A stretch of 64,000 bases of DNA from Endozoicomonas sp. ISHI1 (GCF_024606225.1 NZ_JAGRPU010000018.1:55614-119613), one strand, 5' to 3'; positions 26,686 to 36,027 are shown, numbered from the stretch's first letter. Notes: generated by a model not told the origin, from the letters alone. A program made the numbers and translations.

Positions 26686-26723
26686 CTACTTTCTGTCATT
26701 CCATTCAGGTATACAGAAAGTAG
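26686..26723 (+). terminator. Stem-loop after the USP gene
   Basis: Perfect 10-base stem ctactttctg/cagaaagtag with an 18-base loop, 26 bases after the stop. No T run follows, so it may act as an mRNA end stabiliser rather than an intrinsic terminator. Confidence 0.45.
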
Positions 26724-26759
26724 CCATAACCCACCAAACCTCCCCAACACCTCATCATC

Positions 26760-27022
26760 ACGACTCTTTACGGCAGCCTCAAGGGCACTCTGAAACACAT
26801 CAGTTCCAACAGGATTCAGGACGAAAACGGCGAGAGCTTCTATATTGTTCGGGTCAGACCGGAAAAAAGCGATCTGGGCACTTCCAACAAACCGTTAACG
26901 ATTATTCCGGAAATACAGAGCAATGTCGTTATTCCCACAGGGAAAAAGTCGGTTCTGGATTTATGCTAAAACCGATCATCAGAGTCCGTCATGCTCTTCT
27001 GAGGGGAGCCTCAGGTGTATGA
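26760..27022 (+). pseudogene. Relic of a HlyD-type secretion adaptor, C-terminal end
   Basis: One frame reads YGSLKGTLKHISSNRIQDEN, GESFYIVRVRPEKSDLGTSN and VVIPTGKKSVLD, then after a one-base loss near 26961 MLKPIIRVRHALLRGASGV and a stop. That is the conserved end of the type I secretion membrane fusion protein family (HlyD). No upstream part or ABC partner is present. It is the decayed tail of a lost secretion operon. Confidence 0.75.
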
Positions 27023-27138
27023 GCCTGAGTGAGAATAGACAGTTTATGACCAAAACCGGAATCCATTGGTTTGGATTCCTGACTAAACGGTTTCCAGTTT
27101 TTTTTAATAACGCCGGATTGAATTTGCTGAGGAAACTG

Positions 27139-27696
27139 ATGACCAACGAAGATTCAATATCAACCCCCAGCGACACTCTCCTGACAACACATGGGGTTGA
27201 AAACTCTGACACCAGTAACCAGCCTGTTTTCTCTATCAGACTGAATCGTAAGCTTTCAGCAGAAAAGGTACTGAGTGACGATCAGTTACCGGACGGCAGA
27301 GCCGTTAAATGTAATCCGGCCTTTCAGCCCCTCACTGAAGAGTCCTCTCTAACTGAAGAGCAGGTATACTTTCATGCAGTTGAGGAAGGCAAAATCGCCA
27401 GTTATGCCCCCCGGCATAACACCATTGATCTCAACCAGTTATTGAGCGGAAAACATACATTGCCTGCCGGTTTACAGAGACTGGCTACCCTGCTCTGTAC
27501 CAGGAAACAAGCAGTCAATGAGGATCTGATTGATCAGGTATTGTTCCGTCTTAATCATGATGCCAGTGACAGCCATTGCGATTGCGAGTCCAGCGATGGG
27601 CAGGCTTACGCCATCAACCTTCTGGATCCAGCGCATCAACGACTTTTGATTGTGAACTATGAGGGTCAGCAATATGAACTCTATCCTTCTTCCTGA
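27139..27696 (+). CDS. Hypothetical protein
   Basis: 185 residues from the ATG at 27139 (gagg upstream). A longer frame from 26923 overlaps the HlyD relic and is rejected as start. Soluble, Ser/Thr- and Asp/Glu-rich; no domain recognised. A Cys cluster occurs near SHCDCESSDGQAY, and the end is VNYEGQQYELYPSS. May be an effector-like or secreted protein, with no evidence for either. Confidence 0.55.
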   Translation: MTNEDSISTPSDTLLTTHGVENSDTSNQPVFSIRLNRKLSAEKVLSDDQLPDGRAVKCNPAFQPLTEESSLTEEQVYFHAVEEGKIASYAPRHNTIDLNQLLSGKHTLPAGLQRLATLLCTRKQAVNEDLIDQVLFRLNHDASDSHCDCESSDGQAYAINLLDPAHQRLLIVNYEGQQYELYPSS

Positions 27697-27791
27697 GTAC
27701 GCCTGATACCAGGAATGCCCGTCGCCCATCCTGAGTTTCCTCCGGTTGGGTATTCTTTCTCACCCACAGGTAACCATTGTCGAGACGCGCT

Positions 27792-28064
27792 ATGAACAAG
27801 AAAGAACTTGTTGAAAAGGTCGCGGAACAATCCAACCTTTCAAAGAACAAGGCAGAGCAGGCCGTCAATGCCTTCATTCAAAATACCCAGGATACCCTGG
27901 CAAAGGGAGATATCGTGCAACTGATAGGATTTGGAACTTTTTCAGTGGTGGATCGAGCGGCACGCAAGGGAAGGAACCCGCAAACGGGCCAGGAAATTCA
28001 TATACCCGCCTGCAAACTGCCTCAATTCAAACCCGGCAACAAACTGCGTGAAGTGGTGAAATAG
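27792..28064 (+). CDS. HU-family DNA-binding protein
   Basis: 90 residues from ATG 27792 (an alternative start at 27777 adds five). MNKKELVEKVAEQSNLSKNK, GFGTFSVVDRAARKGRNPQT and the tail PQFKPGNKLREVV are HU/IHF-fold; closest to HU beta/alpha by length and lack of IHF-specific residues. Nucleoid protein. hupA versus hupB cannot be told. Confidence 0.92.
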   Translation: MNKKELVEKVAEQSNLSKNKAEQAVNAFIQNTQDTLAKGDIVQLIGFGTFSVVDRAARKGRNPQTGQEIHIPACKLPQFKPGNKLREVVK

Positions 28065-28120
28065 GCAGACGACTCAAAGCTGTCTGCCGGATCATCACCC
28101 AAACCGCCATGATCAAAAAA

Positions 28121-28178
28121 CACTGAAGACCGGTCAGGACAAAGCCAACAAGGCTTTTGTCCTGACCGGTCTTCAGTG
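28121..28178. terminator. Long inverted repeat between HU and omptin genes
   Basis: A 26-base arm (cactgaagaccggtcaggac then aaagcc) is repeated inverted with one extra T, around a 5-base loop. On the minus strand it is followed by tttttt, so it ends the omptin transcript; it may also protect or end the HU transcript on the plus strand. Unusually long for a terminator. Confidence 0.7.
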
Positions 28179-28271
28179 AGTCTTTCATTGCAGTAAAAGT
28201 AATTGTTTGATTCACAGTCGTTAGAAAGACGCTTTTCAGCACTTATATCAAGCAATAATGTATTAAATTGA

Positions 28272-29165
28272 TCAGAAACTGTATTTAAGCCCAATGGATA
28301 TTACTGAACTTTCGCTGGCTGCTCCTCCTGCATCCTCAACATAGTATGTATCCAAACCATCATTGATCGTCACATTCATGTTTTTCTCAGAAAATTTTGT
28401 GTAAGCATATTCACCATAAATCTTCATTACCGGATTTAAATGATAGGCATAATTAAGTGATAAAAAAGTGTAAGTTGAATTGCCATCACCTTCGCTTTTA
28501 AAAGTAGTGTTTCTAAGATGGTGCGTGTCGAAGTCATCCGCTTTAACCAGGGGACTCCATTTTACTTGAGCACCAAACTCAGATTTTCCGCGTCTGTAGT
28601 TTCCGCCCAATCCCAGATACAATGTTGAAAATTTTTGCTCGTATGAAATGATAAGAGTGTCATCAGGAAAAGTGCCGACATATTGACCGAAACCGTAATT
28701 GTATGAGCCTCCTCGTGCCTCATACTGTGTTTTTTGACTTAACAGGCCGCCAGTAACACCCACTTTATAGTGACTTTGCGAAAGCAACCAATAAGAAGCA
28801 CTCAGATCTATTGTGAAGGCTTTGGTTGTTTTTGTATCAGGGTGTTTTGATATGTGAGATGGTTCCGATATTCCTGATTCCCAGTCCCAGTCTCTATCTG
28901 TCATATGGCCATCGCCATCAGTTAAGGTCATCCAGTAGTTTGCAGTAAATGTCCAGCTTGCGTTTAAATCCCAAATTGCACCTAGCTTAATAACAGGCGC
29001 ATTGTCAGTTTTCCAATCGAGTTGACTGACTTTCTCAGCGCCGAAATACACTAATTCGGTTGCCTCTCCATTTAAGACGCCCAACGAGCCTTCTAATGTT
29101 ACTTTGGCATGTGCGCCGGTATCTGCAACGGCAAAAATCGGCAATAAAATTAGCTTTTTCATCAC
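28272..29165 (-). CDS. Omptin-family outer membrane protease
   Basis: 297 residues. Signal-like N-terminus ending GAHA, then a beta-barrel ending with a terminal Phe (LKYSF), typical of outer membrane proteins. Omptin landmarks: GEATELVY, KVSQLDWK, catalytic Asp pair in MTDRDW (D90, D92) and the Asp-His pair in DFDTHH (D213, H215). Family members cleave peptides and host proteins at the cell surface, usually needing LPS. Follows an HTH gene by 46 bases. Confidence 0.88.
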   Translation of the reverse strand: MMKKLILLPIFAVADTGAHAKVTLEGSLGVLNGEATELVYFGAEKVSQLDWKTDNAPVIKLGAIWDLNASWTFTANYWMTLTDGDGHMTDRDWDWESGISEPSHISKHPDTKTTKAFTIDLSASYWLLSQSHYKVGVTGGLLSQKTQYEARGGSYNYGFGQYVGTFPDDTLIISYEQKFSTLYLGLGGNYRRGKSEFGAQVKWSPLVKADDFDTHHLRNTTFKSEGDGNSTYTFLSLNYAYHLNPVMKIYGEYAYTKFSEKNMNVTINDGLDTYYVEDAGGAASESSVISIGLKYSF

Positions 29166-29211
29166 TCACCTCTAATAATTGAGGTGCCAGCATACGTGCC
29201 TATGATGCCGA

Positions 29212-29541
29212 TCATCCCATGGCTCTCATAACATTGAGAATGGCTCGCTTTTTCTTCAGGTTCATTCTGTTCAGGTTACGTATGATTTCATCATCGACTT
29301 GGGTGTCGCAAATGGTATCGGCGGGTGAAGTCAGGTATTGGTTCCCCCTGCCCGTCGCCAACCATTCAAACGACACTTCCAGTAGTTCGGCCATTTTTCG
29401 GAGGTTTTCAAGACTGGGGCTGCTCATTTCAGTTTCCCACTGAGCCAGAGCACTCCGGGAGACACCGATCATATCAGCCAAAACTTGTTGAGAATAACGC
29501 TTTTCCTTGCGTGAACGAAGGATCCTTGTTGTCAGGTTCAT
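29212..29541 (-). CDS. XRE-family transcriptional regulator
   Basis: 109 residues. N-terminal HTH (RYSQQVLADMIGVSRSALAQ, then WETEMSSPSLENLRKMAELL), followed by EVSFEWLATGRG as in phage-repressor-like regulators, and a short helical tail. Upstream of and on the same strand as the omptin gene, so it may regulate it; no operator was identified. Confidence 0.88.
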   Translation of the reverse strand: MNLTTRILRSRKEKRYSQQVLADMIGVSRSALAQWETEMSSPSLENLRKMAELLEVSFEWLATGRGNQYLTSPADTICDTQVDDEIIRNLNRMNLKKKRAILNVMRAMG

Positions 29542-29653
29542 CCTTGAACTCTCGTTGATAATCGAAAAAAATACTTTATTAAAATTCAGTGTAACACATG
29601 CTCTGGTAATGACCGGTTGTAATTAGGAAACCCTTTCTTCACAACCCTGACCT

Positions 29654-30880
29654 CTAATCTGCTTTTACGATCAGACCGGTATCCAGGGCTGGCCTCAATG
29701 CATCCAATACCTGCCCGGACTCAATCACTTTCAGGCACTGGTTATCTACGCAGCTGGTCTTCCTGTGATTCCCGGCACTGACACAGGGCGAACAGGGCAA
29801 TCCGGCATAGATGGGCGTTGAATTCCCGAGGGCACCATAAAGTGCAGGCGTTTCTGGCCCAAATATCACAAAAGTTTTCAGTTCTGTGACGGATGCAAAA
29901 TGGGGAGGGCCTGAATCATTGGACAACATCAGTTCAGAGATCGAGTAAAGGGGGACCAGTTCCCTGAACTCAAAAGCTCCGGCAGTGTTGAGACAGCGCT
30001 CATGATCAACCTGCTGTCTGAGCATTTCAGCTTCCGGACGCTCTGCCGGAGCACCGGTAATCACCACCAGAATGTCGGAGTATTCAGCCAGCAAGCTCTG
30101 AATAACATCCACATAACGATCTTTCATCCATCGTCTTTGGGGGAGCAGGTCACTGGCATTCGGGTTCACCAATACCAGACGCTGGATACCGGGCTTAAAG
30201 TCACTGTAAAGAGATTTCAGCTTAGTGACGACCGATGACCTCAGGTCACTGTTCACTTCCGCTCTGGCCAGTTCAATAGTCTCGTCAAATCCATCTTTTT
30301 GATAAGGCTGATGCGGTGCATTTTGAGAAGCCTTTACCAGAGTCATAAAGTTTCTGGAAATATGACGGTGAGGGTTGTACATCACCGGATGAGTTAAATG
30401 ATTACCCCGGTAAAGCCCCTCTTCGTGAACCCGATCAAAACCTGTCCGGTTGCCGGCACCGCTGAGACGGGTAAGGATGGCTGTAAAACGGGAGAACAAC
30501 TCCAGATCAATAACCGTATCAATCTTCTTTTTTCGACACCAGATCAGGAATTTAAGGCTACTGAGTGCCAGACTGAAAAGGTTATCTGGTTTAATCAGGC
30601 AAATATTGTCCCGGTCAACGGTATTTAATAAATGCAGGCTGACTGCATTTTTCTCAAAAATGACAAAATGTAAGGTTTTGCCCTGCCCTTTCAACCAGCG
30701 CATGGAGGGGTCAGCCAGAATGGCACTGCCCATTTCAGACAATTCAATAAACAGTACATTGCTGGAAACTGTTTCTTGCCCCTTGCGAATCCAGTCAAAA
30801 GGCCAGAAAGCCAGTTTCAAAAGCAAGCAGAGCGGGACACCTACATAGTGATCAACCCATCGCATAGTATCTACTTTCAC
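29654..30880 (-). CDS. Glycosyltransferase family 9 (heptosyltransferase-like)
   Basis: 408 residues. N-terminal hydrophobic patch (PLCLLLKLAFWPFDW) may anchor it to the membrane. GT9 landmarks: VLVNPNASDLLPQRRW, MLSNDSGPPHFASV and FGPETPALYGALGN. Four Cys near the C-terminus (CSPCVSAGNHRKTSC, then C) are a feature of some GT9 proteins. Its start overlaps the PAP2-GtrA stop by four bases, so the two are translationally coupled. Likely acts on cell envelope glycans. Confidence 0.85.
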   Translation of the reverse strand: MKVDTMRWVDHYVGVPLCLLLKLAFWPFDWIRKGQETVSSNVLFIELSEMGSAILADPSMRWLKGQGKTLHFVIFEKNAVSLHLLNTVDRDNICLIKPDNLFSLALSSLKFLIWCRKKKIDTVIDLELFSRFTAILTRLSGAGNRTGFDRVHEEGLYRGNHLTHPVMYNPHRHISRNFMTLVKASQNAPHQPYQKDGFDETIELARAEVNSDLRSSVVTKLKSLYSDFKPGIQRLVLVNPNASDLLPQRRWMKDRYVDVIQSLLAEYSDILVVITGAPAERPEAEMLRQQVDHERCLNTAGAFEFRELVPLYSISELMLSNDSGPPHFASVTELKTFVIFGPETPALYGALGNSTPIYAGLPCSPCVSAGNHRKTSCVDNQCLKVIESGQVLDALRPALDTGLIVKAD

Positions 30881-32127
30881 AAGTTGGCTCCCTTAGCTAC
30901 ATTGGACTTTCGTCCTGCAAATACAAATACCGTTGCTATGGTGAAATTAAATAGCATGCCTGCCAAAACACCAGACACGAGCGCCAACTGTTTGTATTCC
31001 AAAAAGAAAGGCACAAAGCTCGTTAATAAATAATAGGTACCCCAGTTGGGAATAAAACTGACCACACACATAGCCAGATACTTACTCCATTGCTTCAGTT
31101 TTTTCTCCTTGGGGACATGGGAATAGGTAAAGTTACGATTCCAAAACCAGTTCCAACTGGCAGCGACCCAATAGGAACCTCCTCTGGCCATCAGGTGAGG
31201 AACTCCCAGCCACTGGCCTAACAGGGTGTAAACACTCATATCCACCAGGAATCCACTGGCTCCTACCATACCGAACTTGGTCAGTCTCTGCCCCAACAGA
31301 AACAGTTTATTGAATAGGGTTCCGGATTGCTTCATGCGAACTGCCAGCTCGTCCTGATAAAGAGAGCGCAAACAGTGAACGGACAAGACAAGAGCCAGCA
31401 GCGCAAGTACAAACTGTAAATACATAATCACTTTGTAGGAGCGAAAACCATTGTCGTATAGCGGCAGTACGACCACACACAACAGACCCAACAGGATAAA
31501 GACTACACGACTCTTAAAGCCCGATTTCAGTTTACTGGCCAGAAAATCCCCTATTACTGCAGCCAGAATACCCACCCAGGCACCCAGAAAAATATCAAAC
31601 GGCCAATGCGCCCCTACAACAACGCGTGATAATGCAGAAAAGGCTGCAACCAAAAGAATCAGATATTGAATGCGTGATTTTAAATAAAGAAACGCAAGCC
31701 CAACTAAAAGAAAAACCGTACCGCTATGCCCTGAAGGCATAGTATCTGTTTTTAGTACAGGCCCCAGGACATTCACGGCTTCAAGCCCCAGCTCGCCGAC
31801 AGGACGTAAAGAGGAAAGAAGAGCCTTACCACCACTCAGCAAGAGATCACCCACTAGCATGGTGAAAATAATAGCCAGCTGTTTATCGGGCATTTTGTAG
31901 AACAACAACATGGCCAGGGGAAAGAGGAAAAAGCCATCTCCAAGGTTGGTTAATAACACCCAGAAAATAGCAGTGGGTGATTCAGAACCCCATTCATTAA
32001 TATGATAAAAAACTGAATGATTAAGCGGAGTCACTGAGAACACAGCCACAAAGGGCAGCAGAAAGCAACTGGCTTTATATATTGTTGAGCGAGACCGGCC
32101 AGAACCTACTCCGAGCAAATCGGACAT
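30877..32127 (-). CDS. PAP2 phosphatase fused to GtrA-like membrane domain
   Basis: 416 residues. N-terminal part (1-200) is a PAP2-type lipid phosphatase: KALLSSLRPVG, TMPSGHSGTVFLLVG and SRVVVGAHWPFDIFLG provide the three phosphatase motifs. C-terminal part (about 285-405) is GtrA-like: FGMVGASGFLVDMSVYTLLG and SWNWFWNRNFTYSH. GtrA proteins move or position undecaprenyl-linked sugars, so the fusion fits a polyprenyl-phosphate glycosylation step. Many membrane helices. Confidence 0.88.
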   Translation of the reverse strand: MSDLLGVGSGRSRSTIYKASCFLLPFVAVFSVTPLNHSVFYHINEWGSESPTAIFWVLLTNLGDGFFLFPLAMLLFYKMPDKQLAIIFTMLVGDLLLSGGKALLSSLRPVGELGLEAVNVLGPVLKTDTMPSGHSGTVFLLVGLAFLYLKSRIQYLILLVAAFSALSRVVVGAHWPFDIFLGAWVGILAAVIGDFLASKLKSGFKSRVVFILLGLLCVVVLPLYDNGFRSYKVIMYLQFVLALLALVLSVHCLRSLYQDELAVRMKQSGTLFNKLFLLGQRLTKFGMVGASGFLVDMSVYTLLGQWLGVPHLMARGGSYWVAASWNWFWNRNFTYSHVPKEKKLKQWSKYLAMCVVSFIPNWGTYYLLTSFVPFFLEYKQLALVSGVLAGMLFNFTIATVFVFAGRKSNVAKGANL

Positions 32128-32374
32128 TCCTTATATAACCTCAATACCCTATGAAAACAGCTCTCAGTAATAAAAATGATGATTCACCCTGAATAGATGA
32201 AAAATGTTTAACAGTAAAAACCAAGTTACTACAGACAGTAGAATATGCAAAGACCGTATAAAAAACAGATATAAACCCAATGTGAAACTAAAGGAGTATG
32301 GACGGATGCAAAGATAGAAAGTTTCAAAAAAAACCATCAATAAACCATCGATAGGATTTCCTGTAAAAAACGAC
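32128..32374. other. Intergenic stretch between GT39 and PAP2-GtrA genes
   Basis: AT-rich, no supported gene. A 133-codon frame (32164-32565) overlaps it but mainly shadows the end of the GT39 gene. Confidence 0.4.
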
Positions 32375-33838
32375 TCAATGAGCCGGTTTACACCGGTAAA
32401 ACTGGAATCTATTAACCGTAACAGTATCCACTCCGGACTCTGTTTCATCGACCAGACTGCACGAAAAGTTCTGTATTTCAAGATGATCATTCCCAGGAAC
32501 TGTTTGCTTGTCCCGCACCAGCAGACCATAACTATCGGCTTCTGGTTTACCATGCCAGAAATCAAACTGGGTTAAACGGTCGGCCAACACTTGAACGGGC
32601 TCTGGATAGGCGTACCAGGCTATACGACTGGCCTTAGTCCAATTATCCACCATCAGAACCGGTTCCAACCCCTCTTCTTCCTGCCACTTCTGCCTCAATA
32701 GCTGTGCCTGTTCAGCTGCCGCTTTCCAGCCCACCAGATCCTTAATGGCTGATGCCATGAAAGGGAAAGTAGAAAGAGGCATAAATGCCAGAAAGAAGAA
32801 CACGAAGCCAATCAGTCCAAGTGACAGGGAGGAGGAAAAAACAGCCAGACTTTTCAACCACCAATGGGACCAGCCAAGGCAGATCCAGTAGGCCGACAAA
32901 GGCGCCAGTAATGTCCAGCCAAGGGCTGGCCAGTTAGGCAACACAGTACCATCACCGGCAGACCAGCCAATAACAACCAGTACCGGAAAAGCACTCCAGA
33001 CAATCAACCAGCAGGATGCCCTGTCCTCCTCCGGGATTCGTTTCCTGATCAGTGAAAAAGCAGCGGCTATGGCGGCCACATAAGCCAGAATGGAATAAAG
33101 AAACATTTGTGCTAACTGCATGACCAGTGCATCTTTCAGAGACCACTCCTCAACTCCGACACCACGATCAAACTGATAAGCCAGAGACGCCCAATCGTTG
33201 TCAGCATTCCAGACTAATACGGGAGAGATCAATATCAGTGCTATCAGGGCGGCCAACCATGGACCGGCCTGTCGAAGCCAACTCAGTCCCTGATACTGAA
33301 TCATGAACAGGGTCATGCCCAGGGGCAGGAATATCGCAGTGTATTTACTCAACCCTGCCAGCCCGTAAACGATGCCCAGACCCAGCCAATACAGCAAACG
33401 ATTTTGATTATGGATACGGTAAATCAGTTCCAGAGACAAAAGACCAAAGACCATCAGAGGCAGATCGGGCACCAGCCCCCACCCCATCAGTTGCAGCATA
33501 GGTGCCGTATTGATCAGAAAGACGGCAACCAGCCCCACCCAGGCTGGGCCATCAGGAAAGAGAATCCCGCTGAGTCTAAACACCAGATAACTGCTCAACG
33601 CATAAAGAATCGCAGGGACAAGCCTTACTGTAAATTCATCGTAACCCAGAGGGGCTATCAAGGTCTGTAACCAACCCACCATAGGCGGGTGATCAAAATA
33701 ACTGAGGGCCGGATACAGGGCATAAAGTGCATAGTGAGCTTCATCGACACCCAGCGACACTCCGGGTGCCATGGCTAAATGAATCAGGAGCACCACAATA
33801 ATGATACCCCAGGAGGCAACTCGCCCTCGTTCCTGCAT
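32375..33838 (-). CDS. Glycosyltransferase family 39 (ArnT/PMT-like)
   Basis: 487 residues. Multi-pass inner-membrane protein; GVDEAHYALYALYPALSYFD then HPPMVGW is the GT39 acidic DE motif region. Family members move a sugar from a polyprenyl phosphate to lipid A or other envelope acceptors. With the PAP2-GtrA fusion and the GT9 gene downstream, it forms a small envelope glycosylation group. The specific donor and acceptor are not visible. Confidence 0.88.
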   Translation of the reverse strand: MQERGRVASWGIIIVVLLIHLAMAPGVSLGVDEAHYALYALYPALSYFDHPPMVGWLQTLIAPLGYDEFTVRLVPAILYALSSYLVFRLSGILFPDGPAWVGLVAVFLINTAPMLQLMGWGLVPDLPLMVFGLLSLELIYRIHNQNRLLYWLGLGIVYGLAGLSKYTAIFLPLGMTLFMIQYQGLSWLRQAGPWLAALIALILISPVLVWNADNDWASLAYQFDRGVGVEEWSLKDALVMQLAQMFLYSILAYVAAIAAAFSLIRKRIPEEDRASCWLIVWSAFPVLVVIGWSAGDGTVLPNWPALGWTLLAPLSAYWICLGWSHWWLKSLAVFSSSLSLGLIGFVFFFLAFMPLSTFPFMASAIKDLVGWKAAAEQAQLLRQKWQEEEGLEPVLMVDNWTKASRIAWYAYPEPVQVLADRLTQFDFWHGKPEADSYGLLVRDKQTVPGNDHLEIQNFSCSLVDETESGVDTVTVNRFQFYRCKPAH

Positions 33839-34161
33839 GAAACCCCCGGTTAAAAGGATTGGATAAAGCCTTCAACCATCATTCCACTACCATTTAGCAT
33901 TCTTTATCAGGCAGATGGTGGGCAAACTCTTTGAATCTGTTTACAGCTTTCTCCAAACTGAAACAGAACAAACCGGCCTATTACTCTACGACAAGTGCTG
34001 TCTAAAAAAAAGTCAATTAATGAATGATGATCATTTCATTTTGATCCAGTCCTGCAGGTTAAAGACCAAGGATCTGTATAAGGGGAATATGGAAAAAATA
34101 GCGAAATCAGACAGGAAGCATTGGACGAGCCGGTCATTTCCGACCCATCCGGCAACGCGCT
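33839..34161. other. Convergent/divergent gap between GT39 and nupC
   Basis: 323 bases with no supported gene. A 93-codon plus-strand frame from 33915 runs into the end of nupC and has no recognisable product. A promoter for the GT39 gene (minus) is expected here. Confidence 0.4.
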
Positions 34162-35424
34162 TTAAACGGCCAGCGTCAGAAACAGACCCGCAATAGTAGC
34201 ACTCATGAGGTTTGAAAGTGTACCAGCTACAACCGCTTTCAAACCAAAACGAGCGATGTCATGACGACGGTTAGGTGCCATGGAGCCCAGACCACCCAGC
34301 AAAATAGCAATGGATGAAATGTTAGCGAAACCACACAAAGCAAAGGTCAGAATCGCCTGGGAACGATCAGACAACAAGGCAACACCGGCTTTCGCTGCTG
34401 CTTCAGCATCGACATAGTTTGCCAAACTACTGAAAGCAACAAACTCGTTAACGATCATTTTTTGACCCAGGAAGCTGCCCGCAGTCAGAGCTTCAGACCA
34501 AGGTACACCGATCAGGTAAGCCAGAGGAGAGAATGCATAACCCAGGATCAGCTCGATAGTCAGGTCCGGATAACCGAACCAACCACCAGCCCAGCCCAGC
34601 AAACCGTTGAGCATGGCAATCAGGGAGATGAAAGCCAGTAACATAGCACCGATCATGGCAGCCAGTTTGAGCCCACTGGCAGCACCCGAAGCAGCCGCAT
34701 CGAAAATGTTAGCTGGCTTATCTTCAGCGTTCTGCTGCTCAATGTCGTCTATATCATCATAAGGTCTCTCGGTTTCAGGCTTGATAATTTTTGCCATCAA
34801 CAGGCCACCCGGAGCTGCCATAAAACTGGCAGCAATCAGGTACTTAAGCTCAACCCCCATACTGGCATAGCCCACCATGACCGCACCGGCAACGGAAGCC
34901 AAACCACCCACCATAACGGCAAAGAGTTCGGACTGAGTCATGCGGCTGATGAAAGGACGAACCAGCAGAGGTGCTTCAGTCTGGCCAACAAAAACGTTAG
35001 CAGCAGCAGACAGTGATTCTGTGCGACTGGTGCCGAGTAATTTGCGCAGAGCACCGCCAAGTAGTTTGATGACAAGCTGCATGATACCAAGGTGATAGAG
35101 CACCGCTACCAGAGCCGCAAAAAAGATAATGACTGAGAGAACATGGACAAAGAATATAAAGCCCAGTTTGAAGCTGGCCAGTTCGCCAAAGAGAAAACCA
35201 ATACCATTATTAGCATATCCCATAACAGCATTTACGCCGTTGGTAATAGCTTCCAGAATGTATTGTCCGGCGGGGATATACAGAACAAATGCGCCGATAC
35301 CTGCCTGAATGGCAAAGGCACCACCCACCGTTCGCAATTTTATTGCTTTACGATTGTCCGAAAGCAGTATTGCAATACCCAGCAGGACTGCGATTCCTAC
35401 CAGGCTTATAAGCATGTGTTGCAT
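34162..35424 (-). CDS. nupC: Concentrative nucleoside transporter (NupC/CNT)
   Basis: 420 residues from the ATG at 35424; a GTG four codons earlier is possible. CNT signatures: FVGQTEAPLLVRPFISRMTQ, GGLASVAGAVMVGYASMGV, KMIVNEFVAFSSLANYV and FALCGFANISSIAILLGGLG. Imports nucleosides with H+ or Na+. Stand-alone gene. The symbol is by family; substrate preference is not proven. Confidence 0.92.
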   Translation of the reverse strand: MQHMLISLVGIAVLLGIAILLSDNRKAIKLRTVGGAFAIQAGIGAFVLYIPAGQYILEAITNGVNAVMGYANNGIGFLFGELASFKLGFIFFVHVLSVIIFFAALVAVLYHLGIMQLVIKLLGGALRKLLGTSRTESLSAAANVFVGQTEAPLLVRPFISRMTQSELFAVMVGGLASVAGAVMVGYASMGVELKYLIAASFMAAPGGLLMAKIIKPETERPYDDIDDIEQQNAEDKPANIFDAAASGAASGLKLAAMIGAMLLAFISLIAMLNGLLGWAGGWFGYPDLTIELILGYAFSPLAYLIGVPWSEALTAGSFLGQKMIVNEFVAFSSLANYVDAEAAAKAGVALLSDRSQAILTFALCGFANISSIAILLGGLGSMAPNRRHDIARFGLKAVVAGTLSNLMSATIAGLFLTLAV

Positions 35425-35691
35425 GGGGATGATCACCTTTAAACAGAGTCTCGGGGCATTATACTTATATATTTATTGGCTTTAGTAGAAAGTAATTACC
35501 GAATAAAAACATAATAATGACAAACCCTATCTAAAATTCGCCTCAGGTATCAGCAAGGATGATAAGCGTTTCTTTGACCTTCCCGCACTTATCAAAATAA
35601 CGACTACTCTTGCTAAAGGTCAGCCCGCCCTCGACCCAAGCAACCTAAAAAATTGCTACAAAAGTACTCTCTGACTAAAATCTTTGGCTGA

Positions 35692-36027
35692 TGGTTATTC
35701 GTTGGTGTAATTAAAGATAACTTCATTCGAGGCGGTGCACCCAATCATGATCTCTCCGCCTTTTCAGGTAACTGCACAGGACCGGGTTGCGTTGCACCCA
35801 CCCATTTCAGGCCTGGCTTCTTTTACAACTGCGATCCAAACCCGGGCTCGTGTGCCGTCAGTCACGACTACAGACAAGACAACGGACAAATTGTCAACAT
35901 TAATTTAACGGTCCCATCTGGCTCGGAGGAAATACTACCGTTTGTCGCAAATGGTGGCAGGGCGGAAGCGCCTTTCCATTTTCAAATACCCACTGTTCGT
36001 CTGTTCTGTTCGATAAAATTCGTATGA
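35692..36027 (+). pseudogene. Start-less cysteine-rich reading frame, probable gene relic
   Basis: An open frame of 111 codons with no usable start: residues include IRGGAPNHDLSAFSGNCTGP, CVAPTHFRPGFFYNCDPNPG and SCAVSHDYRQDNGQIVNINL. Regular composition and Cys spacing suggest it was coding, perhaps for a secreted protein. A short coding-like run just before (KDDKRFFDLPALIKITTTLA, about 35554-35613) may be the other part, separated by stops. Not recognised. The rest of the 665-base gap shows nothing. Confidence 0.4.

Noticed and set aside
26923..27138. N-terminal extension of the 257-codon frame before the hypothetical gene
   Set aside because: It covers the HlyD relic in another frame and has no ribosome site. 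The ATG at 27139 has one.
32164..32565. 133-codon minus-strand frame
   Set aside because: Half of it shadows the GT39 C-terminus and the rest is AT-rich without motif or ribosome site.
33915..34196. 93-codon plus-strand frame between GT39 and nupC
   Set aside because: No recognisable product, and it runs antisense into the end of nupC.
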